A stretch of DNA of 64,000 bases from Rheinheimera sp. EpRS3. Lineage in GTDB: Bacteria > Pseudomonadota > Gammaproteobacteria > Enterobacterales > Alteromonadaceae. A program made the translations under genes and the position numbers. Shown in pieces: positions 1-10,115 of the stretch. The DNA is taken from NCBI RefSeq assembly GCF_001513785.1, contig NZ_LNQS01000001.1:434001-498000 (forward strand), read 5' to 3'. The notes beneath the pieces are model-generated. The model saw only the letters and a program-made list of their open reading frames with translations, searched no databases and was not told where the DNA came from. Position 1 is the stretch's first letter, and each line of letters opens with the position of its first letter.

Positions 1-720
1 ATTGTCTGCCGTTAAACCGCCAGCCGGGAATAACAGCGGATCCGGGTTTTGCTGATACAGGCCATCGTCCAGTACCAGCATATGCCGCTCTTGCTGAGCA
101 GTAGTCAGGGCAATAGCGTCTTTGCCAGGCAGCATTACTTCAGTTGCTGTCATCAGGCGTTTATCAGCCAGTGTTATTTCACCGTAGCGGCCCAGGCTGT
201 AAGTGTCGTTAACGGTAAGCGGCTGGCTAAATTGCAATAATTCACCTTCCAGTTGCTCCCAGCTTTGCTGCGCGGTTAGTGGCAACCGCAGCGTTACTGG
301 CTGCACTTTGGTTGCCTCGCCACAAAGCCTGATGTCGGTGAGCTGGATCAGGCGGGTTAACTGGTTAACTTCTGCCACAGTGCCGGTTATTTGTAGCGGC
401 TGGCCTGGCCGATAAGTGGCTGCAGCGGCTTTATCGGCAATAAACAGGCTCCCAGAGGCAGCGGTATCTCCGCGCTCAGCGCCCCGCAGCACAATGCCGG
501 CAGCTTTGCTATTGGGGTATACCACAGCGGTAACTACGCCACGGGTAGTTAACTGCTGGCCAGCCAGGGGGCTGCTGTCACCAGTGCCCTGGATATGGTG
601 AATTGGCGTAAACTGCGATGCACAGGCTGTAATAGCTGCAGTGTTTGGCAGTGCGGCACTTAAGGGCAGGGCGGTATTTAGCAGTACCGCGCCTGACAGA
701 AAAAACGAGTTAACTTTCAT
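1..720 (-). CDS. ExeM/NucH-type extracellular endonuclease, N-terminal part (cut by window edge)
   Basis: The minus strand is open from an ATG at 718-720 to the first base of the window, 240 codons, so only the N-terminal part is present. Residues 1-23 form a signal peptide (Lys, then a hydrophobic stretch ending in SAA). The mature start carries the motif IHHIQGTGDSSPLAGQ followed by RGVVTAV, typical of the OB-fold that precedes the endonuclease/exonuclease/phosphatase domain in ExeM/NucH secreted nucleases. The catalytic domain lies outside the window. The start codon is 2 bases after the purD stop, so it is probably co-transcribed. The family call is from motif recognition. Confidence 0.72.
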   Translation of the reverse strand, partial: MKVNSFFLSGAVLLNTALPLSAALPNTAAITACASQFTPIHHIQGTGDSSPLAGQQLTTRGVVTAVVYPNSKAAGIVLRGAERGDTAASGSLFIADKAAAATYRPGQPLQITGTVAEVNQLTRLIQLTDIRLCGEATKVQPVTLRLPLTAQQSWEQLEGELLQFSQPLTVNDTYSLGRYGEITLADKRLMTATEVMLPGKDAIALTTAQQERHMLVLDDGLYQQNPDPLLFPAGGLTADN

Positions 721-722
721 CA

Positions 723-2009
723 CTACTTTTGCTCGCGGGCAATGGCGCGGTAACCTATATCGGTGCGGCAGAACATGCCATCCCAGCTGATTTTATCTGC
801 CAGCTGATATGCCGCCTGTTGCGCCGCCGTAACATTGGCGCCTAAGGCTGTGGCACAGAGTACGCGACCGCCGTTTGTGACTACATTACTGTCTTTCAGC
901 TCAGTGCCGGCATGAAATACTTTGGCTGTGCTGCTGTCAGCGCCATCCAGGCCACTGATAACGTTGCCTTTGGCATAGGCGTCCGGATAACCACCGGCCG
1001 CCAACACCACACCTACTGCTGCTTGGGAGGTAAACTGAATAGCTTTACCGGCAAGTTCAGTTTTGGTTGCGGCCAGACACAGCTCAACTAAATCAGACTC
1101 CAGCCGCAGCATAATCGGCTGGGTTTCAGGGTCGCCAAAGCGGCAGTTAAATTCCAGCACTTTGGCACTGCCGTCCTCAGCTATCATCAAACCGGCATAT
1201 AAAAAGCCGGTAAATACCGTACCTTCTGCCGCCATACCGTTTACAGTGGGGTAAATCACGTGTTGCATTACCCAATCGTGCACGGCAGGTGTTACCACAG
1301 GTGCTGGCGAATAGGCGCCCATGCCGCCGGTATTCGGGCCTTTGTCGGCGTTATCACGCGCTTTATGGTCTTGCGATGAAGCAAACGGCAGTGCTGTAGT
1401 GCCATCAACCATCACAATAAACGAGGCTTCTTCGCCGGTTAAAAACTCTTCTACCACAACACGGCTGCCGGCATCGCCAAATTTGTTGCCGGATAACATA
1501 TCGTCAATTGCGGCGGCGGCTTCGTCCTGCGTTTGCGCAATAATCACGCCTTTACCGGCCGCTAAACCGTCGGCTTTAATCACTACCGGCGTGCCCAGCT
1601 TTTGCGCAAAGGCTTTAGCCGGAGCCGTTTCGGTAAAGTTTTGGTAAGCCGCAGTGGGGATGCTATGCCTGGCTAAAAAGTCTTTAGCAAAAGCTTTAGA
1701 GCTTTCCAGTTGTGCGGCGGCTTTGGTTGGGCCAAAAATAGCTAACCCGGCAGCGCGAAAGACGTCAACCACGCCTTTCGCCAGCGGTGCTTCAGGGCCA
1801 ACAATGGTAAGCTCAATGTTTTCTTGTTGGGCAAAGGCGAGCAGGGCTGGCACATCATCTGCTGCAATGGCGACGTTGATCAGGCTGCTTTCGCGGGCGG
1901 TGCCGGCGTTACCCGGCGCAACAAATACCTTGCTTGCCAAAGGTGACTGCGCTGCTTTCCAGGCCAGTGCATGCTCGCGGCCACCGCCGCCAATTACCAA
2001 TACTTTCAT
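723..2009 (-). CDS. purD: Phosphoribosylamine--glycine ligase (GAR synthetase)
   Basis: Joins glycine to 5-phosphoribosylamine with ATP, the second step of cytoplasmic purine synthesis. The 428-residue length matches E. coli PurD (about 429). The N-terminus has the glycine-rich VLVIGGGGREHALAWK. The ATP-grasp loop GLAAGKGVIIA is near residue 150, and the C-terminal half has the FNCRFGDPETQ metal/ATP motif. No purH lies beside it; its stop is 2 bases from the start of the downstream nuclease gene. Upstream, 57 bases separate it from an exported methyltransferase-like gene on the same strand. Confidence 0.97.
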   Translation of the reverse strand: MKVLVIGGGGREHALAWKAAQSPLASKVFVAPGNAGTARESSLINVAIAADDVPALLAFAQQENIELTIVGPEAPLAKGVVDVFRAAGLAIFGPTKAAAQLESSKAFAKDFLARHSIPTAAYQNFTETAPAKAFAQKLGTPVVIKADGLAAGKGVIIAQTQDEAAAAIDDMLSGNKFGDAGSRVVVEEFLTGEEASFIVMVDGTTALPFASSQDHKARDNADKGPNTGGMGAYSPAPVVTPAVHDWVMQHVIYPTVNGMAAEGTVFTGFLYAGLMIAEDGSAKVLEFNCRFGDPETQPIMLRLESDLVELCLAATKTELAGKAIQFTSQAAVGVVLAAGGYPDAYAKGNVISGLDGADSSTAKVFHAGTELKDSNVVTNGGRVLCATALGANVTAAQQAAYQLADKISWDGMFCRTDIGYRAIAREQK

Positions 2010-2066
2010 TTAGCTTTCCGTTAGTTGTTCAAAAAAAGTGTGCAATAAAGGTTATTCAATACCCGC

Positions 2067-2903
2067 TTATTCAGCGACAGGTTTGCGAAACTTCAGAGTC
2101 ATGCGGTCACTTTCGCCGATGGCCAGATATTTTTCCTTATCCTGCTCTTTTAAGCGCAGTACAGGAGGCAACGTCCAGACGCCGCCCGGATGATCTGCGG
2201 TATCTTTCGGGTTGGCGTTTATTTCGCTGCTGCTGTCAAAAACAAAACCGGCTTTTTCTGCCAGCGTAATGGTTAACTGCTGCGGGAAATAGCCTGATTT
2301 CATCCACTCGCCGGTCATTTTATCTGCCGGTAAGCGGTGTTCTACCACGCCCAGCACGCCACCGGGTTTTAATGCTTTATAAAAGTCTTTAAAAATGGCA
2401 ACCATGCCATCATCTCCGCCATTGCTATACCAGTTATGCAGATTACGGAAGGTTAATACCACATCAGCACTGCCTGCCGGGGCAATGGCCGCAGTGTTAC
2501 CCGGAGCAAAGTCGGTTAACTGCACGCGGTTGTATATGGGGCTGGCAGCCAGTTTTTCGACAAAGGCGGCGCGGTTGCGTTTCGCGTAGTCGGAGGTACT
2601 GTCGGCAGGAAAATGCGCAGCATAGTAAGTGCCGTGCGCTGCCAGTAACGGTGCCAGAATTTCAGTGTACCAGCCACCACCTGGGGATATTTCTACCACA
2701 GTGCTGTCGGGTTTAACCTCAAAAAACGCTAAGGTAGCAACCGGATTACGGTATTTATCGCGGGCGACATTTGCCGGGCTACGTGTTTGATGATCTACCG
2801 CCAGTTGTAAGGCTTCAGTGTGATCACCTTTACTGCTATCAGCATTCGCCAGTGGGCTTAACAGAACAGCGGACAGCGCAAGAGCAAGTTTTATTGTTTT
2901 CAT
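2067..2903 (-). CDS. Exported class I SAM-methyltransferase-like protein
   Basis: I place the start at the ATG at 2901-2903, because the residues that follow (MKTIKLALALSAVLLSPLANA) are a clear signal peptide; longer readings put a non-signal stretch in front. The 278-residue protein has the SAM-binding glycine loop EISPGGGWYTE near residue 75 and a later VVLTFRNLHNW segment, as in Rossmann methyltransferases. A periplasmic methyltransferase fold is unusual because SAM is cytoplasmic, so the fold may have been reused. The substrate is unknown. It lies back-to-back with trmJ. Confidence 0.7.
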   Translation of the reverse strand: MKTIKLALALSAVLLSPLANADSSKGDHTEALQLAVDHQTRSPANVARDKYRNPVATLAFFEVKPDSTVVEISPGGGWYTEILAPLLAAHGTYYAAHFPADSTSDYAKRNRAAFVEKLAASPIYNRVQLTDFAPGNTAAIAPAGSADVVLTFRNLHNWYSNGGDDGMVAIFKDFYKALKPGGVLGVVEHRLPADKMTGEWMKSGYFPQQLTITLAEKAGFVFDSSSEINANPKDTADHPGGVWTLPPVLRLKEQDKEKYLAIGESDRMTLKFRKPVAE

Positions 2904-3073
2904 CTTCGTGGTTCCCTGTTGTAAAAGTGGCGCTAGTGTAGCAAAACAATAGGCAAAAAGCAGGTTACACTGGCGCATTAATCTGCATTATTCAGATGGC
3001 CAGACTGCTATTTTCTCGTCAACAAATGCGCAAGGCTATGCTAGAATGCCAGCCCTTTTACGCGGGAAGCCTT

Positions 3074-3826
3074 ATGTTAAACCAGATCCGTATCATTCTT
3101 GTGGGCACAACCCATACCGGCAATATTGGTTCGGTGGCCCGCGCCATGAAAACCATGGGCTTATCAGAGCTGTATTTAGTAGCGCCAAAAGAGCTGCCCG
3201 ATGGTCAGGCCTATGCACTCTCTGCCGGAGCCAGCGATATTTTAGCCCATGCCAAAGTGTTCGATACGTTGCAACAGGCAATAAGCGACTGCGCCCTGGT
3301 GGTGGGTAGCAGTGCCCGCTCGCGCACCTTAAGCTGGCCAATGCTGGAGCCGCGTGAGTGCGGTGTTAAAGCGGTGCAGGAGGCAGAAAAACAGCCGGTA
3401 GCGCTGGTGTTTGGCCGCGAAAGCAGTGGTTTAACTAACGAAGAGCTGCAACTGTGTAACTACCACGTTTGTATTCCGGCTAACCCGGAATACAGCTCGC
3501 TAAACCTGGCGATGGCAGTGCAAATTGTGACTTATGAAGTGCGTATGGCCTGGTTGCAACAAGCGGCGCAGCAGCAAGCCGCTGCGCCAACGGCTGATGA
3601 GGCGGCTTACCCGAGCAGTGAGCAAATGAGCAACTTCTATCAGCATCTGGAAGATACCCTGAATGAAACCGGCTTTATTATCAAACAGCATCCGGGCGTG
3701 GTGATGACCAAACTGAAACGCTTATTTACCCGGGCCCGGCCGGAAGAAGCCGAATACAATATATTGCGCGGCATTTTAACCTCAGTGCAGCGTTATGGCC
3801 GCAAGGCACAGGGCGAGAAGGAGTAA
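3074..3826 (+). CDS. trmJ: tRNA (cytidine/uridine-2'-O-)-methyltransferase TrmJ
   Basis: SPOUT-class methyltransferase that 2'-O-methylates position 32 of tRNAs. The start at 3074 follows a GGAA Shine-Dalgarno (3064-3067) and gives the family N-terminus [20 protein letters not shown]; a longer in-frame reading has no support. Length is 250 residues. SPOUT motifs are [14 protein letters not shown] and [19 protein letters not shown]. It is 3 bases ahead of cysE and leads into the isc operon, the usual gammaproteobacterial order. Confidence 0.94.
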   Translation: MLNQIRIILVGTTHTGNIGSVARAMKTMGLSELYLVAPKELPDGQAYALSAGASDILAHAKVFDTLQQAISDCALVVGSSARSRTLSWPMLEPRECGVKAVQEAEKQPVALVFGRESSGLTNEELQLCNYHVCIPANPEYSSLNLAMAVQIVTYEVRMAWLQQAAQQQAAAPTADEAAYPSSEQMSNFYQHLEDTLNETGFIIKQHPGVVMTKLKRLFTRARPEEAEYNILRGILTSVQRYGRKAQGEKE

Positions 3827-3829
3827 CGC

Positions 3830-4639
3830 ATGTTTGCTGGTATCAAAGAAGATATCAAAAGTGTGTTTGAACGCGACCCGGCTGCACGCAGCAGCTTTGA
3901 GATATTAACCACTTACCCTGGTTTGCATGCCATTTGGTGGCATCGTGTTTGTCATAAATTGTGGCGTGGCAACTGGAAATGGCTGGCACGTTTTTTAAGC
4001 ACTATTGCCCGCTGGCTAACCGGTGTGGAAATTCACCCTGGTGCCAAAATCGGCCGGCGCTTTTTTATCGATCACGGTATGGGTGTGGTGATTGGCGAAA
4101 CCGCGGAAATTGGCGATGACGTTACCCTGTATCATGGCGTAACACTGGGCGGTACCAGCTGGAATCCGGGTAAACGTCACCCTACTTTAGGCAATGGTGT
4201 TGTTATTGGTGCCGGTGCTAAAGTGCTGGGCCCGCTTTATGTCGGTGAAAATGCCCGCATTGGCTCTAATGCCGTGGTGGTAAAAGATGTACCGGCCGGC
4301 GCGACAGTTATTGGTATTCCTGGCCGTATTGTGGCAAAAGCCGATGTTGAAGTAAGCGCGCAGCGTAAGCAACTGGCACAAAAGTTTGGTTTTGATGCCT
4401 ATGCGGTGGCGGCAGATAACCCCGATCCGGTGGCCAATGCCATCGGCCGTATGCTGGACCATATTCAACTGCTGGATACCAAAGTCGGTGAGCTGTGCCA
4501 CAGTGTCAATCAGCTGGGTGGTAATGTCTGTGAAGAAGTACCGACAGTGAATATTGACGAAGAAGACTTTAAGTTAGCGGAACAGCGCGCGGCGCAAGAG
4601 CGCAAACGTGACGTAGAGGCCTTTGATCCAACCATTTAA
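3830..4639 (+). CDS. cysE: Serine O-acetyltransferase
   Basis: Transfers acetyl from acetyl-CoA to serine, giving O-acetylserine for cysteine synthesis. Length is 269 residues (E. coli 273). An N-terminal helical domain is followed by a left-handed beta-helix of hexapeptide repeats (for example [19 protein letters not shown]). It is immediately upstream of iscR, linking cysteine supply to Fe-S assembly. The C-terminal tail ([19 protein letters not shown]) is charged and longer than the beta-helix core; the C-terminus is where CysE usually binds CysK or is inhibited by cysteine. Confidence 0.95.
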   Translation: MFAGIKEDIKSVFERDPAARSSFEILTTYPGLHAIWWHRVCHKLWRGNWKWLARFLSTIARWLTGVEIHPGAKIGRRFFIDHGMGVVIGETAEIGDDVTLYHGVTLGGTSWNPGKRHPTLGNGVVIGAGAKVLGPLYVGENARIGSNAVVVKDVPAGATVIGIPGRIVAKADVEVSAQRKQLAQKFGFDAYAVAADNPDPVANAIGRMLDHIQLLDTKVGELCHSVNQLGGNVCEEVPTVNIDEEDFKLAEQRAAQERKRDVEAFDPTI

Positions 4640-4656
4640 TGGAACCTTAATCCTGA

Positions 4657-4681
4657 ATACCTGACTAATGCAGTAGGTTAT
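4657..4681 (+). promoter_or_regulatory. IscR type 1 box (upstream copy)
   Basis: The 25 bases starting ATACCTGACTAATG match the type 1 IscR consensus at all but about three positions (dyad GACT ... AGT). It lies just upstream of the stronger box and of the -35 element. Holo-IscR binding here would repress iscR-fdx when Fe-S clusters are plentiful. Confidence 0.75.
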
Positions 4682-4683
4682 TA

Positions 4684-4708
4684 ATACTTGACTAAAACAG
4701 TCGGGAAT
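4684..4708 (+). promoter_or_regulatory. IscR type 1 box (promoter-overlapping copy)
   Basis: ATACTTGACTAAAACAGTCG and the following bases match the 25-base IscR type 1 consensus with about one mismatch. The box covers the -35 hexamer of the iscR promoter, giving classical autorepression. Together with the upstream box it forms a tandem pair 27 bases apart. Confidence 0.85.
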
Positions 4709-4715
4709 GTACAAT
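4688..4715 (+). promoter_or_regulatory. iscR sigma70 promoter
   Basis: TTGACT (4688-4693) and TACAAT (4710-4715) are separated by 16 bases and sit 28 bases ahead of the iscR ATG. The -35 element is inside an IscR box. Confidence 0.7.
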
Positions 4716-4742
4716 GGCGCCATTGTTTTCAGGGAGCAAAGC

Positions 4743-5225
4743 ATGAGATTAACATCGAAAGGCCGCTACGCGGTAACGGCTATGCTGGATGTAGCCTTAC
4801 ACACAGCAACCGGGCCGGTGCCACTGGCTGATATTTCAGAGCGTCAGGGTATTTCGTTGTCATATCTTGAGCAATTATTTGCCCGCTTACGTAAACAGGG
4901 TTTGGTTAGCAGTGTGCGCGGGCCGGGCGGCGGTTATCAGCTGGGCCGTGAGGCTGGCAGTATTTCGGTATCAGATGTGATAAGCGCGGTGGATGAGTCG
5001 GTAGATGCCACCCGCTGTCAGGGGAAATCTGACTGCCACAGCGGTACCCGTTGTTTAACCCATACTCTGTGGAGTGATTTAAGTCACCGCATTGAAGATT
5101 TTCTTACCGGCATTACGCTGGGCGAGTTGGTAAATAAGCAAGATGTACAATACCTGGCAAAACGGCAAAACAGCCGTATTGTAAAGAATCCGGCAACTGA
5201 TATCGAAGTCAGCTGCCAGCTGTAG
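4743..5225 (+). CDS. iscR: Fe-S cluster-responsive regulator IscR
   Basis: Rrf2-family winged-helix repressor that senses the cell's Fe-S status with its own [2Fe-2S] cluster. The start at 4743 follows AGGGAGC and gives the canonical [17 protein letters not shown]; 160 residues. Cluster ligands Cys92, Cys98, Cys104 and His107 are all present. It is the first gene of the operon, behind tandem IscR boxes. Confidence 0.97.
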   Translation: MRLTSKGRYAVTAMLDVALHTATGPVPLADISERQGISLSYLEQLFARLRKQGLVSSVRGPGGGYQLGREAGSISVSDVISAVDESVDATRCQGKSDCHSGTRCLTHTLWSDLSHRIEDFLTGITLGELVNKQDVQYLAKRQNSRIVKNPATDIEVSCQL

Positions 5226-5242
5226 GCAACACGGAGCAAATA

Positions 5243-6457
5243 ATGAAGCTACCTATTTATCTGGATTACGCTGCAACTACCCCGGTCGACGCCCGGGTAG
5301 CAGAGAAAATGATGCAGTTTTTAACAATGGACGGCGAGTTTGGTAACCCGGCGTCGCGTTCGCATCGTTTTGGCTGGCAGGCAGAAGAAGCGGTAGAAAT
5401 TGCCCGCAGCCAGATTGCAGAGCTGGTAAATGCTGATCCACGCGAAATTGTATTCACCTCAGGTGCTACCGAATCCAATAACCTGGCCATTAAAGGCGCT
5501 GCCGATTTTTACCGTAAAAAAGGTAAGCACCTGATTACGGTAAAAACCGAACATAAAGCCACGCTGGACACCATGCGCCAGTTGGAGCGTGAAGGCTACG
5601 AGGTAACTTACCTTGAGCCGCAAACCGATGGCATGGTCACCGTTGCTATGCTCGAAGCGGCTATCCGCCCGGATACATCAGTAATTAGCGTAATGTTTGT
5701 TAATAACGAAATTGGTGTGGTGCAGGATATTGCTGCCATTGGCGAGCTGTGTCGCAGCAAAGGTATTATTTTTCATGTTGATGCGGCACAAGCTGCAGGC
5801 AAGCTGGATATTGACTTACAAGCGCTGAAAGTTGATTTAATGTCGTTCTCCGGCCACAAAGCTTATGGCCCCAAAGGTATTGGTGCTTTGTTTGTACGGC
5901 GTAAACCACGTATTCGCTTAGAAGCGCAGATGCACGGTGGCGGCCATGAACGAGGTATGCGTTCAGGCACTTTACCAACGCACCAGATTGTCGCTATGGG
6001 CGAAGCCTTCCGTTTAGCTAAGCTGGAAATGCACGACGAAATTAAGCGTATTACTGCGCTGCGCGATCGGCTGTTAAACGGCGTAAAAGATATTGAGCAG
6101 GTGTTTCTAAACGGTAACCGTGAACACCGGGTGCCACATATTACCAATATCAGCTTTAACTATGTTGAAGGTGAGTCGCTGATTATGGCATTAAAAGACA
6201 TCGCCGTATCGTCAGGCTCTGCCTGTACTTCTGCCAGCCTGGAGCCATCTTATGTGCTGCGCGCCCTGGGCATGAGCGATGAACTGGCACACAGTTCTAT
6301 CCGTTTCAGTATCGGCCGTTACACCACTGAAGAGCAGATTGATCACACCATTAAAATTGTGCATCAGGCGATTGAAAAACTGCGTGCAATGTCACCACTG
6401 TGGGACATGTACAAAGACGGCGTCGATTTAAACACTGTGGCCTGGGTTGCGCACTAA
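5243..6457 (+). CDS. iscS: Cysteine desulfurase IscS
   Basis: PLP enzyme that takes sulfur from cysteine and passes it as persulfide to IscU and other acceptors. The 404-residue length equals that of E. coli IscS. The PLP lysine is Lys206 ([12 protein letters not shown]), and the mobile-loop active cysteine is Cys328 ([10 protein letters not shown]). It lies 17 bases after iscR and before iscU in the isc operon. Confidence 0.98.
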   Translation: MKLPIYLDYAATTPVDARVAEKMMQFLTMDGEFGNPASRSHRFGWQAEEAVEIARSQIAELVNADPREIVFTSGATESNNLAIKGAADFYRKKGKHLITVKTEHKATLDTMRQLEREGYEVTYLEPQTDGMVTVAMLEAAIRPDTSVISVMFVNNEIGVVQDIAAIGELCRSKGIIFHVDAAQAAGKLDIDLQALKVDLMSFSGHKAYGPKGIGALFVRRKPRIRLEAQMHGGGHERGMRSGTLPTHQIVAMGEAFRLAKLEMHDEIKRITALRDRLLNGVKDIEQVFLNGNREHRVPHITNISFNYVEGESLIMALKDIAVSSGSACTSASLEPSYVLRALGMSDELAHSSIRFSIGRYTTEEQIDHTIKIVHQAIEKLRAMSPLWDMYKDGVDLNTVAWVAH

Positions 6458-6487
6458 GCGCACTGGCTGCACATTGAGGTAACTATC

Positions 6488-6871
6488 ATGGCATACAGTA
6501 ATAAAGTAATCGATCACTACGAAAACCCGCGCAATGTTGGCTCATTTGATAAAGATGACGACACCGTTGCCACCGGTATGGTAGGTGCACCAGCATGTGG
6601 CGACGTAATGAAGCTGCAAATCAAAGTTAATGCTGCTGGCATCATCGAAGATGCAAAATTTAAAACCTACGGCTGTGGCAGTGCTATTGCTTCCAGCTCG
6701 CTGGTAACAGAGTGGGTAAAAGGCAAAAGCCTGGATGAAGCGCAGCAAATTAAAAATACTGACATTGCTCAGGAGCTGGCGCTGCCGCCGGTAAAAATTC
6801 ACTGCTCTATTCTGGCAGAAGATGCCATTAAAGCAGCGATTGCTGATTATAAGCAAAAACACGGAGGCTAA
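6488..6871 (+). CDS. iscU: Fe-S cluster scaffold IscU
   Basis: Scaffold on which IscS-derived sulfur and iron form a [2Fe-2S] cluster. It is 127 residues with the three ligand cysteines in [21 protein letters not shown] and [10 protein letters not shown], and the LPPVK motif recognised by HscA just before the last cysteine (ALPPVKIHC). It lies 5 bases ahead of iscA. Confidence 0.98.
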   Translation: MAYSNKVIDHYENPRNVGSFDKDDDTVATGMVGAPACGDVMKLQIKVNAAGIIEDAKFKTYGCGSAIASSSLVTEWVKGKSLDEAQQIKNTDIAQELALPPVKIHCSILAEDAIKAAIADYKQKHGG

Positions 6872-6876
6872 ATACT

Positions 6877-7200
6877 ATGGCTATTTCGATGACAACGGCA
6901 GCCGCCGAGCGGGTACGCAGCTTTTTGCAAAACCGTGGTAAAGGCGTGGGTTTACGGGTAGGTGTTAAAACTACCGGTTGCTCGGGCCTGGCTTATGTAC
7001 TGGAGTTTGTCGATACGCTTAACGACGATGATCAGGTGTTTGAACAAGACGACCTGAAGCTGATTGTTGACGGCAAAAGCCTGGTATATATAGACGGCAC
7101 CCAGCTGGACTTTGTTAAAGAAGGCCTGAATGAAGGTTTCCAGTTTAACAACCCGAACGTTAACGGCGAATGTGGTTGTGGCGAAAGCTTTACTGTTTAA
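6877..7200 (+). CDS. iscA: A-type Fe-S carrier IscA
   Basis: Receives and delivers Fe-S clusters. It is 107 residues with the three conserved cysteines: one in [11 protein letters not shown] and two in the C-terminal GECGCGESF. It sits between iscU and hscB. Confidence 0.97.
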   Translation: MAISMTTAAAERVRSFLQNRGKGVGLRVGVKTTGCSGLAYVLEFVDTLNDDDQVFEQDDLKLIVDGKSLVYIDGTQLDFVKEGLNEGFQFNNPNVNGECGCGESFTV

Positions 7201-7241
7201 GTATTTAATTCAAGTAATTAATTTAAACATCTAAGGGCCGG

Positions 7242-7766
7242 ATGAATTACTTTCAGCTGTTTAATCTGCCGGCGAAGTTCGATCTCGACTTAACTGAGCT
7301 GGGATCGCGCTATCTTAAGCTGCAAAAGCAGTTCCACCCGGATCAGCACAGTAGCGGTTCGGAGCGGGACAAACTATTGGCAGTGCAACAAACTGCCAAT
7401 ATTAACGATGCTTATCACAGCTTAAAGCAGCCATTAATGCGGGCAGAACATTTGCTGGCACTGCGCGGTTTAAAAATAAGCCATGAGCAGCGCAGCTTTA
7501 CTGATCCGCTGTTTTTAATGCAGCAAATGGAACTGCGCGAGCAACTGGCTGAAATAGACCAGAGCGCAGATCCCGACGCGGTTATTGACACTATAGAGCG
7601 CCAGTTGCAGCAGCAGAAAAAACAGTTGTTACAGCAGTTGGCAACGGCATTAGACAGTGAAACCGCTGAGCAGGATCAACAGGCAGCAGACCTGATCCGT
7701 AAACTAAAATTCTTCTTTAAGCTGCAGCAAGAGCTGGAGCTGATAGAACAGCAACTACAAGACTAA
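7242..7766 (+). CDS. hscB: J-domain co-chaperone HscB
   Basis: Co-chaperone that brings IscU to HscA and stimulates its ATPase. It is 174 residues. The N-terminal J domain has the HPD motif ([10 protein letters not shown] near residue 32), and the C-terminal three-helix domain is Gln-rich ([13 protein letters not shown]). It is 8 bases ahead of hscA. Confidence 0.96.
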   Translation: MNYFQLFNLPAKFDLDLTELGSRYLKLQKQFHPDQHSSGSERDKLLAVQQTANINDAYHSLKQPLMRAEHLLALRGLKISHEQRSFTDPLFLMQQMELREQLAEIDQSADPDAVIDTIERQLQQQKKQLLQQLATALDSETAEQDQQAADLIRKLKFFFKLQQELELIEQQLQD

Positions 7767-7774
7767 ACAACACT

Positions 7775-9628
7775 ATGCTATTACAAATCGCAGAGCCCGG
7801 ACAAAGCGCTGCGCCGCATCAGCACAAGCTGGCGGCCGGTATTGACCTTGGCACCACCAATTCATTGGTGGCAACAGTACGTAGCGGCGAAGCCAAAACG
7901 CTGATTAACAGCCAGGGGCGCGATATGCTGCCGTCGGTGGTGCGTTATACGGCTGATAGCGTGGTGGTAGGTGATGCCGCCATGGCATCAGCGGTAAATG
8001 ACGCTGAAAACACCATAGTGTCAGTAAAGCGCCTGATGGGTAAAGGTTATAACGAAACCCTAGCATTAAAAGATAAAGTGCCGTACCAGCTGATTGATCA
8101 ACAAGGTTTAGTTGCCATTAATACCGTGCAGGGCGTAAAAAACCCGGTAGAAGTATCGGCCGAAATTCTGGCTACGCTGGCCAACACCGCCAGTGAAACC
8201 TTAGGCGGTGAATTAAACGGCGTAGTAATTACCGTACCAGCCTACTTTGATGATGCCCAGCGCCAGGCCACTAAAGATGCCGCCAAACTGGCCGGTTTAA
8301 ATGTCATGCGTTTGCTAAATGAACCGACAGCAGCAGCACTGGCCTACGGTCTTGATTCCGGCCAGGAAGGTGTGATTGCCGTATATGATTTAGGCGGCGG
8401 CACTTTTGATATCTCTATCCTGCGCCTGCGCCGCGGTGTATTTGAAGTGCTGGCTACCGGCGGTGACTCAGCCCTTGGTGGTGATGATTTCGACCATGCT
8501 ATTGTCGGCTATTTGCAGCAACATACCGGTGAAGCTGAGTTATCGCACCAGGCAATGCGGCAGTATTTAACCACAGCGCGCAGTATTAAAGAGCAGTTAA
8601 CCGACAGCGATATGGTCAATTTTTCTCTGCCTGTGGCAGGCAGCCAATTCAGTGGTACGCTAAGCAAAACAGAATTTGAACAGCTAGTAGCACCGCTGGT
8701 TAAAAAAACCATTCGCGCTTGCCGCCAGGTGCTGCGCGACGCCGGTTTAACCAGCGATGAAATTGTTAAAGTGGTGATGGTTGGTGGTTCTACCCGCGTG
8801 CCGTTGGTGCGCACTGAAGTGGCCACATTTTTTGCCACTGAGCCACTTACCTCCATCGACCCGGATAAAGTGGTCGCAATTGGTGCGGCTATTCAGGCCA
8901 ACGTGCTGGTAGGCAATAAAGCCGACGGTGATACGCTGCTGCTGGATGTAATCCCGTTATCCCTCGGCCTTGAAACCATGGGCGGCTTAACCGAAAAAAT
9001 TATCCCGCGTAACACCGTAATACCGGTAGCGCGGGCGCAGGAATTTACCACCTTTAAAGATGGCCAAACCGCGATGGCGCTGCATGTGGTGCAGGGCGAG
9101 CGTGAGCTGGTAGAAGACTGCCGCTCACTGGCCCGGTTTGAACTGCGTGGCATACCGCCGCTGCCAGCCGGTGGCGCCCATATCCGCGTCACTTTTCAGG
9201 TAGATGCCGACGGTTTATTAAGTGTTACCGCACAGGAAAAATCTACCGGTGTGCAGGCTAATATTCAGGTTAAACCGTCTTATGGTTTAAGTGATGATCA
9301 GGTTGCCACTATGCTAAAAGGCTCAATGCAGTATGCGCGGCAGGATATGCAGTTGCGGTTATTACGTGAGCAGCAGGTAGAGGCCGAACGGGTACTGGAA
9401 GCGGTGTCACAAGCGCTTAAAGCCGATGCGGCCTTATTAAGTGCGCAGGAGCTGACCAATATTAACCAGGCGCTGACAACCCTCGCAGAGGTAAAACAAG
9501 GCGACGATACCGCCGCTATCAAAGCGGCGATTGAGCATACCAACACATTAACTGATGACTTTGCCGCCCGGCGCATGGATCAATCAATCCGCAATGCGTT
9601 AACAGGCCATAACGTGGACGAGGTATAA
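7775..9628 (+). CDS. hscA: Hsp70-type chaperone HscA
   Basis: Specialised Hsp70 that releases Fe-S clusters from IscU. It is 617 residues (E. coli 616). The nucleotide-binding domain has [15 protein letters not shown], the phosphate loop [13 protein letters not shown] and [10 protein letters not shown]; a substrate-binding domain follows. fdx begins 3 bases after its stop. Confidence 0.97.
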   Translation: MLLQIAEPGQSAAPHQHKLAAGIDLGTTNSLVATVRSGEAKTLINSQGRDMLPSVVRYTADSVVVGDAAMASAVNDAENTIVSVKRLMGKGYNETLALKDKVPYQLIDQQGLVAINTVQGVKNPVEVSAEILATLANTASETLGGELNGVVITVPAYFDDAQRQATKDAAKLAGLNVMRLLNEPTAAALAYGLDSGQEGVIAVYDLGGGTFDISILRLRRGVFEVLATGGDSALGGDDFDHAIVGYLQQHTGEAELSHQAMRQYLTTARSIKEQLTDSDMVNFSLPVAGSQFSGTLSKTEFEQLVAPLVKKTIRACRQVLRDAGLTSDEIVKVVMVGGSTRVPLVRTEVATFFATEPLTSIDPDKVVAIGAAIQANVLVGNKADGDTLLLDVIPLSLGLETMGGLTEKIIPRNTVIPVARAQEFTTFKDGQTAMALHVVQGERELVEDCRSLARFELRGIPPLPAGGAHIRVTFQVDADGLLSVTAQEKSTGVQANIQVKPSYGLSDDQVATMLKGSMQYARQDMQLRLLREQQVEAERVLEAVSQALKADAALLSAQELTNINQALTTLAEVKQGDDTAAIKAAIEHTNTLTDDFAARRMDQSIRNALTGHNVDEV

Positions 9629-9631
9629 CAA

Positions 9632-9970
9632 ATGCCACAAATCGTATTTTTACCCCATGCCGAGCTGTGCCCCGATGGCGCCGCAGTTGAAGCCAAAGCT
9701 GGTGAAACGGTATTGGATGTGGCGCTGCGCAGCGGCATTTCGATAGAGCATGCCTGTGAGAAATCCTGCGCCTGCACCACCTGCCACGTTATCGTGCGCG
9801 AAGGGTTTTATTCACTAAATGAAAGTGAAGAACTCGAAGACGATATGCTGGATAAAGCCTGGGGCCTGGAACCGGAATCACGCCTGGGCTGTCAGGCGCG
9901 TATTGCTGATGAAGACCTGGTGGTAGAAATTCCAAAGTACACCGTCAATATGGTCAGCGAAGGCCACTGA
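9632..9970 (+). CDS. fdx: [2Fe-2S] ferredoxin of the isc operon
   Basis: Adrenodoxin-type ferredoxin that supplies electrons for cluster assembly. It is 112 residues with the cysteine set CEKSCACTTCH plus the later LGCQA cysteine. It is the last isc gene; iscX, often next in gammaproteobacteria, is absent and a terminator follows at once. Confidence 0.97.
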   Translation: MPQIVFLPHAELCPDGAAVEAKAGETVLDVALRSGISIEHACEKSCACTTCHVIVREGFYSLNESEELEDDMLDKAWGLEPESRLGCQARIADEDLVVEIPKYTVNMVSEGH

Positions 9971-9990
9971 TTTACCTGCCTTGGTGACGA

Positions 9991-10016
9991 AACGGCCTGC
10001 TGGGCCGTTTTTTTTT
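9991..10016 (+). terminator. Terminator of the isc operon
   Basis: AACGGCC ... GGCCGTT is a perfect 7-bp stem with a 5-base loop followed by a run of T, 20 bases after the fdx stop. Confidence 0.88.
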
Positions 10017-10115
10017 GCCAATAATCTGTTGTTACTCAATAAAACCGGTGCTTTGCTGGTGATTAATGAAGGTTAGGCTAGGATCTGGAAGACAAAGATA
10101 ACAGACGGAGTAACT